Origin: Coenobita brevimanus
Lineage: Eukaryota; Arthropoda; Malacostraca; Decapoda; Coenobitidae
Reading direction: 5' to 3'
Assembly (NCBI GenBank): GCA_032717465.1
Contig: CM064732.1
Coordinates: 30,283,638 to 30,347,637, forward strand
Length of the DNA stretch: 64,000 nucleotides
Positions 11,820 to 21,029 of the stretch are shown in pieces. The notes under the pieces are model-generated. The model was not told where the DNA came from, did not search any database, and saw nothing but the letters and a program-made list of their open reading frames with translations. Each line of letters begins with the position of its first letter. Positions within the stretch are counted from its first letter, which is position 1. A program made the position numbers and the translations under genes.

Positions 11820-11823
<4 letters not shown>
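11040..11823 (+). repeat. Right LTR
   Basis: Direct repeat of the left LTR over its full length, with three substitutions by eye. The terminal A seen in the left copy is not distinguishable because TA repeats follow directly. Confidence 0.95.

Positions 11824-11898
<75 letters not shown>
11824..11898. repeat. (TA)n microsatellite
   Basis: TA array between the right LTR and R copy 2. It is the other half of the array into which the LTR element inserted and is also the tail of R copy 2 on the minus strand. Confidence 0.92.
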
Positions 11899-11900
<2 letters not shown>

Positions 11901-12399
11901 CATTCATTCATCATCCAGTCCTACATTGCCTCATGAGGAGCGTAGAAGCCTGAGGCTAGTCGAGATGGTCCTGATATTTAAGATGAGAGTGACCAGCCTC
12001 ACTCATCCCTGAGTGACATTACGTTAGCAATAAACCCGAATCCCCCCTTGGATATAAACCTTCACCGGCTCAATCCGACTGGTGCGCCGTAATTACTCAA
12101 TAAACCACTCGGCGCCAAAATTTGGTTATATGGTTACCGCCCAGGGTAGTAAATGGTTTCCTGGTGTACAGGAAATCATTTGGCTTGTCACTCAGTGTAA
12201 AGTCACCCAGAGGCAGGAAGAAGAAGAATGAATGAAGGAAAGATAGAAGAGGGAGTGTAAAGTCATCCGTAGGCAGAAGGATGAGGAAAGAATGAAGGAC
12301 AGAAGAAGATGGAAAGAAAGAAGGATCGGGGAGAGGAAAGGGCAGACATCCGAGAGCAGCACTATATCGAGTGAGTGGATAGTGGGCGCCCCCACCTAC

Positions 12400-12402
<3 letters not shown>
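11899..12402 (-). mobile_element. Repeat R copy 2, inverted relative to copy 1
   Basis: The full-length reverse complement of R copy 1, including the GGTAGGTGGGGGCGCCCA 5' end, pyrimidine-rich duplication, hairpin (one mismatch here), tRNA-like boxes and GGATGAT end. With copy 1 it forms a tail-to-tail inverted pair around the LTR element. Short open frames here are translations of the pyrimidine-rich part and are not genes. Confidence 0.8.

Positions 12403-12451
<49 letters not shown>
12403..12451. repeat. (TA)n microsatellite
   Basis: TA array between the 5' end of R copy 2 and the 3' end of the next SINE. Confidence 0.92.
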
Positions 12452-12453
<2 letters not shown>

Positions 12454-12837
12454 TCATTCGTTTGTGTGTCCACTGCAGGACCGGCCTATCCCGACCGAAG
12501 TGGGGACGAACGATACAGCCAATGTATCTCAACCAAGTGGCTTAGGTTGTCTAATAGAGATTGTATGTAGGTTGAGAAGTGCTTGTAAGTGTAATTGTAG
12601 TGTTGGAGTGGCTTTGGATGTGTGTGCAGTCTGTGAACCAAGTGTAATCGGCCCGTGAAAGCCGACTGGGTGCAAGCGTACTTTATAGTATGGGACACAG
12701 GTTCAACCACAGCATCCCTTGTGTCCGCCAATGCAGTACGTGGCCTGAAGAACGCTCCCAAAGTTTATTACCCTGGCGGGGCGCGAACCCTCGTTCTTCA
12801 GTGTACGAAAACGCACACTTTACCACTGTACCACAGA

Positions 12838-12842
<5 letters not shown>
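12452..12842 (-). mobile_element. tRNA-derived SINE (SINE1-like), copy 2
   Basis: On the minus strand the head carries A box TGGTACAGTGGTA (complement of 12821-12833) and B box GGGTTCGCGCC (complement of 12780-12790). A body of about 330 bases ends in GTGGACACACAAACGAATGATGAT before (TA)n. The head resembles that of the SINE at 3.5 kb; the bodies look different. No acceptor stem is formed, so it is not a tRNA gene. Confidence 0.65.

Positions 12843-12873
<31 letters not shown>
12839..12873. repeat. (CT)n microsatellite
   Basis: CT array directly at the 5' side of the minus-strand SINE. Confidence 0.95.
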
Positions 12874-12876
<3 letters not shown>

Positions 12877-13430
12877 CAAGTGATCCTACCAAATACCGAG
12901 GAGCTAACTTTTACTGAGCAGTAAGTTCATTTATTCAAACACATTCCTGGAGAGGAAGGTGACAAAATAAGCCTAGAAATATCTACTGGTAAGAAACAGC
13001 CACTAAAAAACGCGGTGACATCAGTTCCGTATCATATTCATTTCTGCATACATAGATTTGCTGATGCAAGAATATTGGGATCATATTTTCAGAGGAACGG
13101 AAAAAATATGGTTATTTGTGTTCAGGTGCGGCAGTATTGATTTCTCTGAATCTTCACTTCGTGAACACGTATCCTGATATATATTTCATTATTACAATTT
13201 CTATTAATTTGTCACATGGAAATGTGTAAATATCTTTCCACGTGATGGCTTTCATCCTTAAGCCATAATAATCGACTTAAAATATCTGTTATGCCAGCTT
13301 CCAACCACCTCCAAACCACCACCTTTCGTATACCCGCTGCCTCAGTTCACCCGTCCCTACCATCTCCCTTATGCTCTCCACTCCCAGCAGTCTCTCCACT
13401 GTCTCCCTTACCCCCACCCCCTGGGGAGGA
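12874..13430. other. No recognised feature
   Basis: No gene seen. The right part becomes C/T-rich. Confidence 0.5.
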
Positions 13431-13495
13431 GGGGAAAGAATACTTCCCTAGGATACCCGCTTGTCGTCAGAGGCGACTAAAAGGGGCCGTTTCGT
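13431..13495 (+). repeat. Dispersed-repeat motif (GAATACTTCC...GGCGACTAAAAGGGG)
   Basis: A short block containing GAATACTTCC and, about 35 bases on, GGCGACTAAAAGGGG. I recall this pair from dispersed repeats in decapod genomes, but I cannot search here. It is offered as weak taxonomic support only. Confidence 0.35.
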
Positions 13496-14090
13496 CTCCA
13501 TTCTTTCTCTCCTTCGTGTCCTCTTCAGCTCTTCTGTCCTTCCTCCCTTCCTGATATTTCCGTTTCATCCTGCCTTTATTTTCCCTCCACTCATATAGTG
13601 CCATATAGCAATATTATGGCTTGATGCAAATGCTTCATTAATCCATCCTACCCCTTACCCCGTCCTCACAGTCCCCCCTAACCAGTCTCCAAGCACTTTG
13701 CTACAAGTTACCACTACGCCCTCCCCGCACCCCAGTACGTCAGTAGAAACGACCCACTGCCTCGGTATACTGGGTGGTGAGATATTTCTGCCCTTTTGTC
13801 GATAGGTGTGCTTGTTCGAGCAGATTGTAAGCATGGCATATTATCCTTATTCAGTGAGTTTTTGATATGAAACCAATAGGTAACATGGAGTCCACGCCTC
13901 GTAAGGGAACATTTATACCATTTTAATGCAAAACTTATTGATTAAAGACATGATAACAGTTATTGGGCCTCATACAAGTATGCCATTAATATACTGCTCA
14001 CGACACTGTTTCGAAACGATCCCATCCGTAACTAATCAGAAATGGATGTGAACATAGCATTGACTTGAGATTGAAGTGTGTTTGTGTGTC
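13496..14090. other. No recognised feature
   Basis: Pyrimidine-rich then AT-rich sequence without coding signal. Confidence 0.5.
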
Positions 14091-14110
14091 TGTTTGTTTG
14101 TTTGTTTGTT

Positions 14111-14160
<50 letters not shown>
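14091..14160. repeat. (GTTT)n and (GT)n compound microsatellite
   Basis: A few GTTT units lead into an uninterrupted GT array. Confidence 0.95.
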
Positions 14161-14162
<2 letters not shown>

Positions 14163-14362
14163 TGATGTTAATAAAGAGAGAGAGATGACAGATGAACACA
14201 CCTAAGGATGTTTATAGGCGAATTACCTGGGGTGTTCATGTGGAATTACCTAAGAAAATTTAATATACCTCACGAATACGTAGTTAGAAGAGAGGTGAAT
14301 AAGGTAGAATGAGCATTGTGAGACATGTCAAGAGGGAGTGAGAGAGGCTTGTAGGTAGTGTG

Positions 14363-14583
14363 AATAAAGAAAGGGTTGATGAAGGGATATATAACGGGGA
14401 TAAAGAAAGGGTTGATGAAGGGATATATAACGGGGATAAAGAAGGGGTTGATGAAGGGATATATAACGGGGATAAAGAAAGGGTTGATGAAGGGATTAAT
14501 AACGGGGATAAAGAAAGGGTTGATGAAGAGATTAATAACGGAGATAAAGAAAGGGTTTGTGAAGGGATCTATAACGGGGATTA
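14363..14583 (+). repeat. 36-bp minisatellite, about six copies
   Basis: The unit begins ATAAAGAAAGGGTTGATGAA and is 36 bases long, repeated about six times with increasing divergence to the right. Because 36 is divisible by three, frames stay open on both strands (for example KERVDEGIYNGD on plus). These are repeat artefacts, not genes. Confidence 0.92.
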
Positions 14584-15105
14584 AGAAATAGGAGATAATG
14601 AACCAACTCATAAAGGGGACAATAAAACTTACTGGAAGGATTTATTAGAAAGAGGGCTTGGAAGGGCTTTATACCAAAATAAATAGAGGGATGAAGAGGA
14701 TAGTGAAAGAGAGAAACTGGGTGTTCGGATATGGTTACAACTCTGAAAGCTACCATAAAATAACGTCACGGAATACTGAAATGCGATTCCATGCATTCAG
14801 AGTGCATATAACCGTTTGATTTATGTCCGGTAAAAATGTTGCCTTTTGTAGGGTCACTGACACCCTCGGAGCCTGCGTGTTCGATTTCGCTTGAATATAT
14901 CATGCCACACATTTTACTTTCTCATGCAGGTTTGTCATTACCAAATGTCACTGGACTTGAAATAGGCTGAACATTGTTAGTAGTGCTCTGCTATACGGGA
15001 AACAACACTTTCGTATCCAATATCGCTCGTTTTATGTTGGTTTACACATCTATAACGATAATTTTACGACACGTTATAGGCCATGGGAAAATACAAACTA
15101 TGTAG
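14584..15105. other. No recognised feature
   Basis: Diverged continuation of the minisatellite for a short stretch, then AT-rich sequence without signal. Confidence 0.45.
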
Positions 15106-16126
15106 AAAATGTAAGGAGAAACTAGAACACCGTAAAACTGTCCAAGGACAGTATTGGTAAAGGAAAACATCCCTCAGCTATTGCCTACTAGAAGGTAAGC
15201 TACAAAGGGACCTTGAGGTCAAGATCACTGATCGTGTGCATGTCACCTTAGGTCATCACTGTTTACAATTGTTTACCAGATTTGGAGGCTGTAGCTTTAA
15301 TCCTTCATGAAAAATTAGGCGATATTGGGAAAAGTTCCAATTTATGACCCCAGGCGATCTCAGATAATAATTAACCGATAGGAGCCATACTCCTTTCCGC
15401 ACTGCCTCTGCCTAAAGTTTTTTGTAGCAAAATTTCAGCTTTCTGGTTTAAGTGGTTCTTGAGACAGCGTGGCTGACTCACTTCTCTGTGCTATGGATGA
15501 TAACCGGAGATGTGTTTGATGGACTGCCACCATATTTGGCCAAAGGAAGTAGGCAGCTTCCGAGCAAGTTGACCAAGTTTGAAGGCTCTAGGCCAAATAG
15601 CCTTTGAAACACTGCAGTGTTTTAAAAAGGTAATAATAATGATAATTGCAATACCATAAAATTGTCCAAGGACACTTTTGATCAAGATAAACTTCTCCCA
15701 GCGATTGCCTACTAGAAGCTGAGCTATAAAGGAACCTCGAGGTCATGGCCACTGATCATGTGCATGTCACCTTAGGTCATCACAGTCTATACATACACCA
15801 AGTTTGGTAGCTCTAGCTTTAGCACTTCATGGAAAATTAGGTGACATTAGGGATATCCAGAAAAGTCCCAATTTCTGACCCTAGGCAAGGTCAAGGTAAC
15901 TGATCTTGTGCATATCACTTTAGTCACCATGATCTATAAGTCCATCAAGTTGGTAGCGTAAACTTTAATCCTTCATGGAAAATTAGGCGACATCTAGAAT
16001 ATCTAGAAAAGTTCCAATTTTTGACCCCAGGCGATGCCAAGGTAACTGATCTTGTGCATATTACCTTAAGTCTTCACAGTCAATCAACCAAGTTTGGTGG
16101 CTCTAGCTTGAATCCTACATGGAAAA
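15106..16126 (+). repeat. Dispersed repeat family Q with internal ~148-bp tandem units
   Basis: Family Q recurs at 19.2-19.6, 23.9-24.6 and 27.4-28.2 kb. It contains a CAAGGACA block, a GCCTACTAGAAG block and then tandem units of about 148 bp, each opening with AGGTCA-type half-sites and closing near TTTTTGACCCC. Three units start near 15742, 15888 and 16033. A non-repeated part (GACAGCGTGGCTGACTC) lies at 15460-15480. There is no coding capacity. The array is interrupted at a TTAA at 16127 by a piggyBac element and resumes at 19237. Its class is unknown; a non-autonomous DNA element or satellite-like repeat are both possible. Confidence 0.7.
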
Positions 16127-16385
16127 TTAACCAACCCTGTGCCAGTGCCATTTTAAAACGGCATTACTCAACTGCGTGCTCAGTGCCAGTGCCATTATAA
16201 AATGTCATTCTTTTTTCAAAAAATCACGGAGAGCGCAATTTTTAAAATAGGTGCGCAAAAATTGGTGAGGATGTACGTCAACTCTTCCACCACCTTACCT
16301 CAGGCGCTCAGGCCTATACACCCAAGTGCTGAGTCATCGCCCTCGCTCAGCCTCACTCTGCTTGTACCACTCATACCATACAATC

Positions 16386-18581
16386 ATGTCTCGCTGCTGT
16401 CTCTCTGACGATGTAATTCAGGAGCTCCTGAAGGTGCTCCACATTGGTGAAAGCGACGTTGATGATGACGTGCAAGATAAGGATTATGTGCAACTGGAAG
16501 ATTAAAATACTAGTGAGGAGGAAATACCCACACGAAGGAAATTCAGGTATGTGGGGTATGCTAGTACCCAAGGGATGAGGCCATTAGCACATCATCGCCT
16601 AGCCCTATGTGATGATGATAAGGATTCAGAGGAGGAAGTTGAGGCTTCTAGTATTCCTGGGTGGCTGGGGAAGCCGAGGATTTCCCCATGTGGGGTTGGA
16701 AGTGTTAGGAGGAAGAGAGGGAGACTTGGGAATATTCCACTGGCTGAGGACGCGGGTGAGTCATCTTGTCCGCGCTATCCCTCACACCCACGTGACCCAG
16801 CCCGCCCTAGCACCTCAGGACAAAGTGTTCCCCTATTCCCCACACCCAGCACATCCACAGAAAGTGTTCCCCAATTCCCCACACCCAGCACATCTCGTGA
16901 AAGTGTTCCTCCTTTTGCTACATTTCCCAGCACATCGAGGGAAAATGTTCCCTTATCCCCCACACTTCCTAGCACCTCCAGTGAGACTTTTTCCTCCTTC
17001 CCCACGCTTCCCCACGGCCCTTGGATGAGGGAGGTGATGATGGTGATGAGGAGGAACTGACGTGGGAGTGGGAGGATTGGAGTGACATTGTTCCAGAAAT
17101 ACACCCGTTCACATACAAGCATATTGCTGGGTGTACTGTACCTGATCTAACCCCAGCTTCAAGTAGGCTGGATTTCTTTAGAAATTTCTTTACTATGGAC
17201 TTTGTATTGAGATTTGTAGCCCTAACAAACGCGTTTGCTGTCTTTGAGCATGCAGGGGCAACATAGACGCCACATAGCTGGTTGTTTGAGGTGGACGTGA
17301 GCCTAAACAAAATGTATGTGTTCCTAGGCCTGGTACTTTTGATGGAGATTTTGAAAAGGAACCACCTCCCCTCCTACTGGACCGTAGATCCACTAATGGA
17401 AACACCTACCTTTGGCAAAAGTAATGGGGAGGAATCGGTTTCCAATACATCCTGAGCCGACTACATTTCTTTGACCAACTTGACCCTGCAAACGCAAACA
17501 ACATGGACAGGATGAGAAGGATACGTGTAGTTTTCGATCACGTACGTAAGAAATTTCGTACCTCCTTTTCTTCCTACAGAGACCTCGTCATTGACGAGAG
17601 TCTTGTGCTATGGAGAGGTAATATTGCCTTCAGGCAATATATCCCCAGCAAAAGGCACAGGTTTGGTTTCAAAATCTTCGTGATGTGCGACTGTAAGACT
17701 GGGTATGTGCAAGACATAGTCCTGTACACAGGTGTTCAGACGCGCATCGTCGAAGATCGAACCTTGAGACTGTCTGGGGCTGTGGTGAAGATGATGATCG
17801 ATGAGTACCTTCATCGTGAGGATGTCCTGTACCTGGACAACTGGTACTACACAAGCCCCTTTCTGGCTAGGTACCTTCATCTTCAGGAGACAGGTCTGTG
17901 TGGCACTGTGAAAAAGAGCCACAAGCACATGGTGAAAGTGGGGAAGAAGCTGCAAAGGAACTAAGTTGTATTTTACAAGGCCAATAACATCCTTGCAACA
18001 ACCTGGTATCACAACAAAGATGTCTTCCTCCTCTCATCTGTATATAGGCCACTCGTACACTGCATCAACTACAGGACAGAAGGGTGGCGCCATGTCTGGA
18101 AACCAGAACCTGTCCTGGCCTACAATGTGAATATGCAACAGGTACATCAGTAGGATGCAATGATTTCCAGCGTGGATTGTGCCAGGCCTATGATGGTGTA
18201 CAAGAAACTATTCTTTCACCTCCTCGACATCACAGTCCTAAATGCTCACCTGCTCCACGCTCAGGTAACCGGCATAAAGGAGATTGAGGGCTATATTTGT
18301 GAGCTGGTGCGGGAAATATTGGGGGAATACTCAGAGGAAAGGCCGCTTGCCACCGCCACACCGCTGCAACACCTATCCGCTTCACTGGTCACCACTTCCC
18401 CACAATCATCCCTCCCACTGAGACTCATCAGAATCTGGAGCGAAGGTGTCATGTGTGTGCAGATAGCACCGCAAGGCCGCATACTCAGTGAAAGGACTTT
18501 AGGTATATGTGTGCACAATGCAACCTTGGTCTGTGCATCTATCCTTGCTTTGAGGAGTACCACACTCTTCAAAACTGTTGA
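16386..18581 (+). pseudogene. piggyBac transposase (DDE_Tnp_1_7 type), frameshifted
   Basis: From the ATG at 16386 an acidic N-terminus meets a stop at 16503 and then continues in frame at 16551-17031 with a Ser/Pro/Thr linker of ESVPxFPTPSTSR-like repeats. After a shift near 17020 the next frame (17021-17266) gives ...VPEIHPFTYKHIAG... and FRNFFTMDFVLRFVALTNAFA. The catalytic core at 17503-17964 contains VIDESLVLW (first Asp), YIPSKRHRFGFKIFVMCD, GYVQDIVLYTG and VLYLDNWYYTSPFLARYL (second Asp). Further frames give KKLFFHLLDITVLNAH (18160-18300) and a C-terminal cysteine-rich finger (18447-18578, RCHVCAD... CAQCNLGLCIYPCFEEYH). These are the family's domains in the usual order. At least four lesions rule out function. 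Confidence 0.88.
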
Positions 18582-19095
18582 GTAAGACAGGGAAAGACTT
18601 TTGTAAATATTTTCTCATAAGTGTAAGGACTGTATGTAGTGAAGTAATGTTATCGTAAGTGTAAGATGATGCATTCACAGTTGAGACACTCAGAAATACT
18701 CTTACAGTGTCTGTGTATAGTGAAGGTATGTTGTAAATAATTTACCGTAAGTGTAAGTGCAGTACACAGTGAAGTAAAGTTGTACGTAAGTTGAGACGAA
18801 GGATGCACAGTGAGAGAGATATGTGACAGGTGACTGGTGTTGCAGTACGAAGTGATTTATATGGGAATAAAAGATGTTTTCTGTATGGAATCCAGTGAAA
18901 AAAAAAAATGCGTATGAAGTGAACTGAAAAGTGTATAAAACATTCCTAGACCTTCCCAGAGTAACGTTGGCCAGAATACCTGAGTTTACCTTCATAGAAA
19001 ACGAGGTTTTCTCTCACCTTCGCTGCAGTTCTTCTGGGAAACCACACCTGAGGGGCGGACCAGGGACTTCCAGAAAATGCACTTGTAGCCTCTGG
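18582..19095 (+). other. piggyBac 3' non-coding region with internal imperfect repeats
   Basis: Between the transposase stop and the right terminus, short blocks such as GTAAGTGTAAG and CAGTGAAGTAA recur two or three times. No gene is present. Confidence 0.5.
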
Positions 19096-19236
19096 TGAGT
19101 CTTTTAATGGTCATATTCGTTTTTTTTTTTTTCACATCAAAATCTATCAATTTAGCCTTAAAAAAAAAAAAAACGAAAATTGGCTGGCACTGGCGTGCCA
19201 TTTTATGTCTGGGGTGTCCGGTACATGGTGGGTTAA

Positions 19237-19560
19237 ATGACATCAGAGTATCCAGAATAGTCCCATTTTTTGACCCCATGCAATCTCAGATAATAATCAA
19301 CTGATGGGAACCATACACCATTCTGCACTGCATCCAACTTAATGTTATGTTGCAGTAAAATTTCAGCTTCCAAGCTTAAACCGTTCTTGAGATAGCTTTG
19401 CTGACTCTTTTATGTGTTCTGAATAAATCAGGAGATCCGTTTGACGGACTGTCACCATCTTTGGCCAAATGAAGAGGTCAGTTGTCCGACCAAGTTTACC
19501 AAGTTTGAAAGGTCTAGACCAAATTGTCTTTGAAATATCGCAATTTTAAAATAAGTAAGT
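19237..19560 (+). repeat. Family Q, continuation after the piggyBac insertion
   Basis: Resumes exactly after TTAA with ATGACATCAGAGTATCC and runs through TTTTTTGACCCC, the GATAATAATCAACTGATGG block and the GACTGTCACCATCTTTGGCC block seen in the other Q copies. Confidence 0.7.
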
Positions 19561-19671
19561 ATAATAATGGTATTAACTAGAAGACTGTAAAAGTCAGAGA
19601 TAGTTACTGTTCTCTATCTATGCGAATGTTGCTGACAGGTACAACTTGCATATTTGGTAATAACTTAAAAA

Positions 19672-20600
19672 AAAAAAAAAGGTCAAATTGCCACCAAAAA
19701 GTATACAGACCTCGTCAAGGACCAGATAAAACTACTAGGGCCAAGAAATGCCTTATTTATGTTCTGGACTTTCCTGTTTGGAAGAGCAATTAAAAAGTGG
19801 GGTGTCTGAAGTATCGTAATGTCATGCATGAATGACCTTCAAGTTTTTTCCATGTAAATATTTGGAAAATCATTTTGTCACGGGATTTCCTTCCATGTTC
19901 ATATATCTGTAATAGTTTGGGGGTAAAATGAGGTTGAAAATTCATGATTTGTGGACGTTTTTGGGCCTGTGACATTGAAAAGTAGGTTAAAGTCACAAAC
20001 TTGCTTTTTTGAATTACTAAAAAGCTGTTGGTCAAACTGTCACCTGGAAGTATATAGACCTGGTCCAGGACAAGACATAACTTCCAGGGCCAAGAAGTGC
20101 CTCATTTAAGTTTGGGTTTTCCTGAATGGAAGAGCAATTGAAAACTGGGGTGTCCGGAATATCGTGACGCCACGCATGAATGACCTTCAAAATTTTTCCA
20201 TACAAATGTTTGGATAATAATTTTATCACTGGTTTTCCTTGCATGTTCATGTATCTATAGTAATTTCACAGTAAACTGAGGTTGAAAATTCGTGATTTTG
20301 GACACTTTTTGACCTGTTACCTTGAAAAATAGGTCAAGGTCACTGAAACTGGGCAACATAATTTCCAAATCACTCTTCATAATGGGTTAGGTTTTCTTAT
20401 CATTGATTAGGGCTTCTCAAAAAGTGTTTTCCGAATCCAGAATCTGTAATACGATCCGGATTGGTCCAAAATGTTAATCGATTGTTCCCTGGGACATGGG
20501 CTGTCTACCCACCAAATTTGGTCCTAATCTCTCAGTTTTTGAGTAATCCTGCTAACAAACAAAGAGACAAACAAACAAACAAACACACAGGGATGAAAAC
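19672..20600 (+). repeat. Two ~350-bp tandem units and a (CAAA)n-bounded repeat end
   Basis: Units starting at about 19681 (GGTCAAATTGCCACC) and 20030 (GGTCAAACTGTCACC) align along their length. They include GGGCCAAGAA.TGCCT and ATGAATGACCTTCAA. The segment ends in ACAAACAAACAAACAC followed by GATGAAAACATACTCTCCTT, a terminus similar to that of the element at 22.9-23.5 kb. An AGGTCAAGGTCA sits at 20331-20342. Non-coding. Confidence 0.6.
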
Positions 20601-20621
20601 ATACTCTCCTTGTTGGAATTT

Positions 20622-21020
20622 CTTTCTTTCATTCTTTCCTCGTCTTTCTGCCTGTTGGTGACTTTACACTCCCTTTTCTGTTTTTCATTCCTTCATTCTT
20701 TCCTCTTCCTTCTGCCTATGGGTGACACTACACTGAGTGACAAGCTTGATGGTTTCCTGTACACTAGGAAATCATTTACTACGCTGGGTGGTAACCATAT
20801 ATCCCAATTTTGGCGCCTGGTGGTTTAGTGGGTAATTATTGTGCTCCAATCGGATTGAGCCGGTGAAGGTTTATATCCAAGGGGTGATTCGGGTTTATTG
20901 CTCACGTAATGTCACTCAGGGATGAGTGAGGCTGGTCACTCTCATCTTAAATGTCAGGACCAATTGCCTAGCCCCGGGCTTCTACGCTACTCATAGGACA
21001 ACGTAAGATTGGATGATGGA
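20622..21020 (+). mobile_element. Repeat R copy 3, 5'-truncated
   Basis: Matches R copy 1 from its pyrimidine-rich part to the GGATGAT end, including the hairpin near 20750 and the tRNA-like boxes. The 5' portion is missing. The tail here is GGATGGATAATAATAATAAT rather than (TA)n. It abuts the tail of LINE-A copy 2. Confidence 0.75.
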
Positions 21021-21029
21021 TGGATAATA

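Larger units (their letters stand above)
6411..11823 (+). mobile_element. LTR retrotransposon of the Ty3/Gypsy Gmr1-like group, deletion derivative
   Basis: Two near-identical LTRs of about 785 bp, beginning TGTTACATAG and ending TCCGTAAC(A), enclose a primer-binding site, a single Gag-PR-INT-RT(partial) ORF and a purine-rich tract. By eye the LTRs differ at three positions, about 0.4 percent, so insertion was recent. The target lies inside a (TA)n array, so the short target duplication cannot be resolved. RT past motif A and all of RNase H are missing, which makes the copy non-autonomous. No envelope-like ORF is present. Confidence 0.9.
16127..19236 (+). mobile_element. piggyBac element, 3.1 kb, decayed, with TTAA target duplication
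   Basis: TTAA at 16127-16130 and 19233-19236 bounds the element. The left end reads CCAACCCTGTGCC and the right end, reverse-complemented, reads CCCACCATGTACC, giving an imperfect ~13-bp terminal inverted repeat. Subterminal copies of CCAGTGCCA lie in inverted orientation near both ends. The sequence on the two sides joins into a continuous Q repeat across one TTAA, which is the footprint expected of piggyBac insertion. The enclosed transposase has several stops and frameshifts. Confidence 0.9.

Noticed and set aside
6411..11823. Endogenous retrovirus with envelope
   Set aside because: There is no ORF after RT and no envelope-like sequence; the space between the RT breakpoint and the right LTR is about 60 bases.
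14363..14583. Regular repeat array considered as a CRISPR array
   Set aside because: Units are directly tandem with no unique spacers, and the DNA is eukaryotic.
16551..17060. Ser/Pro-rich host protein
   Set aside because: It is in frame with the upstream ATG at 16386 and lies inside the piggyBac boundaries just before the transposase core, so it is the transposase N-terminus.
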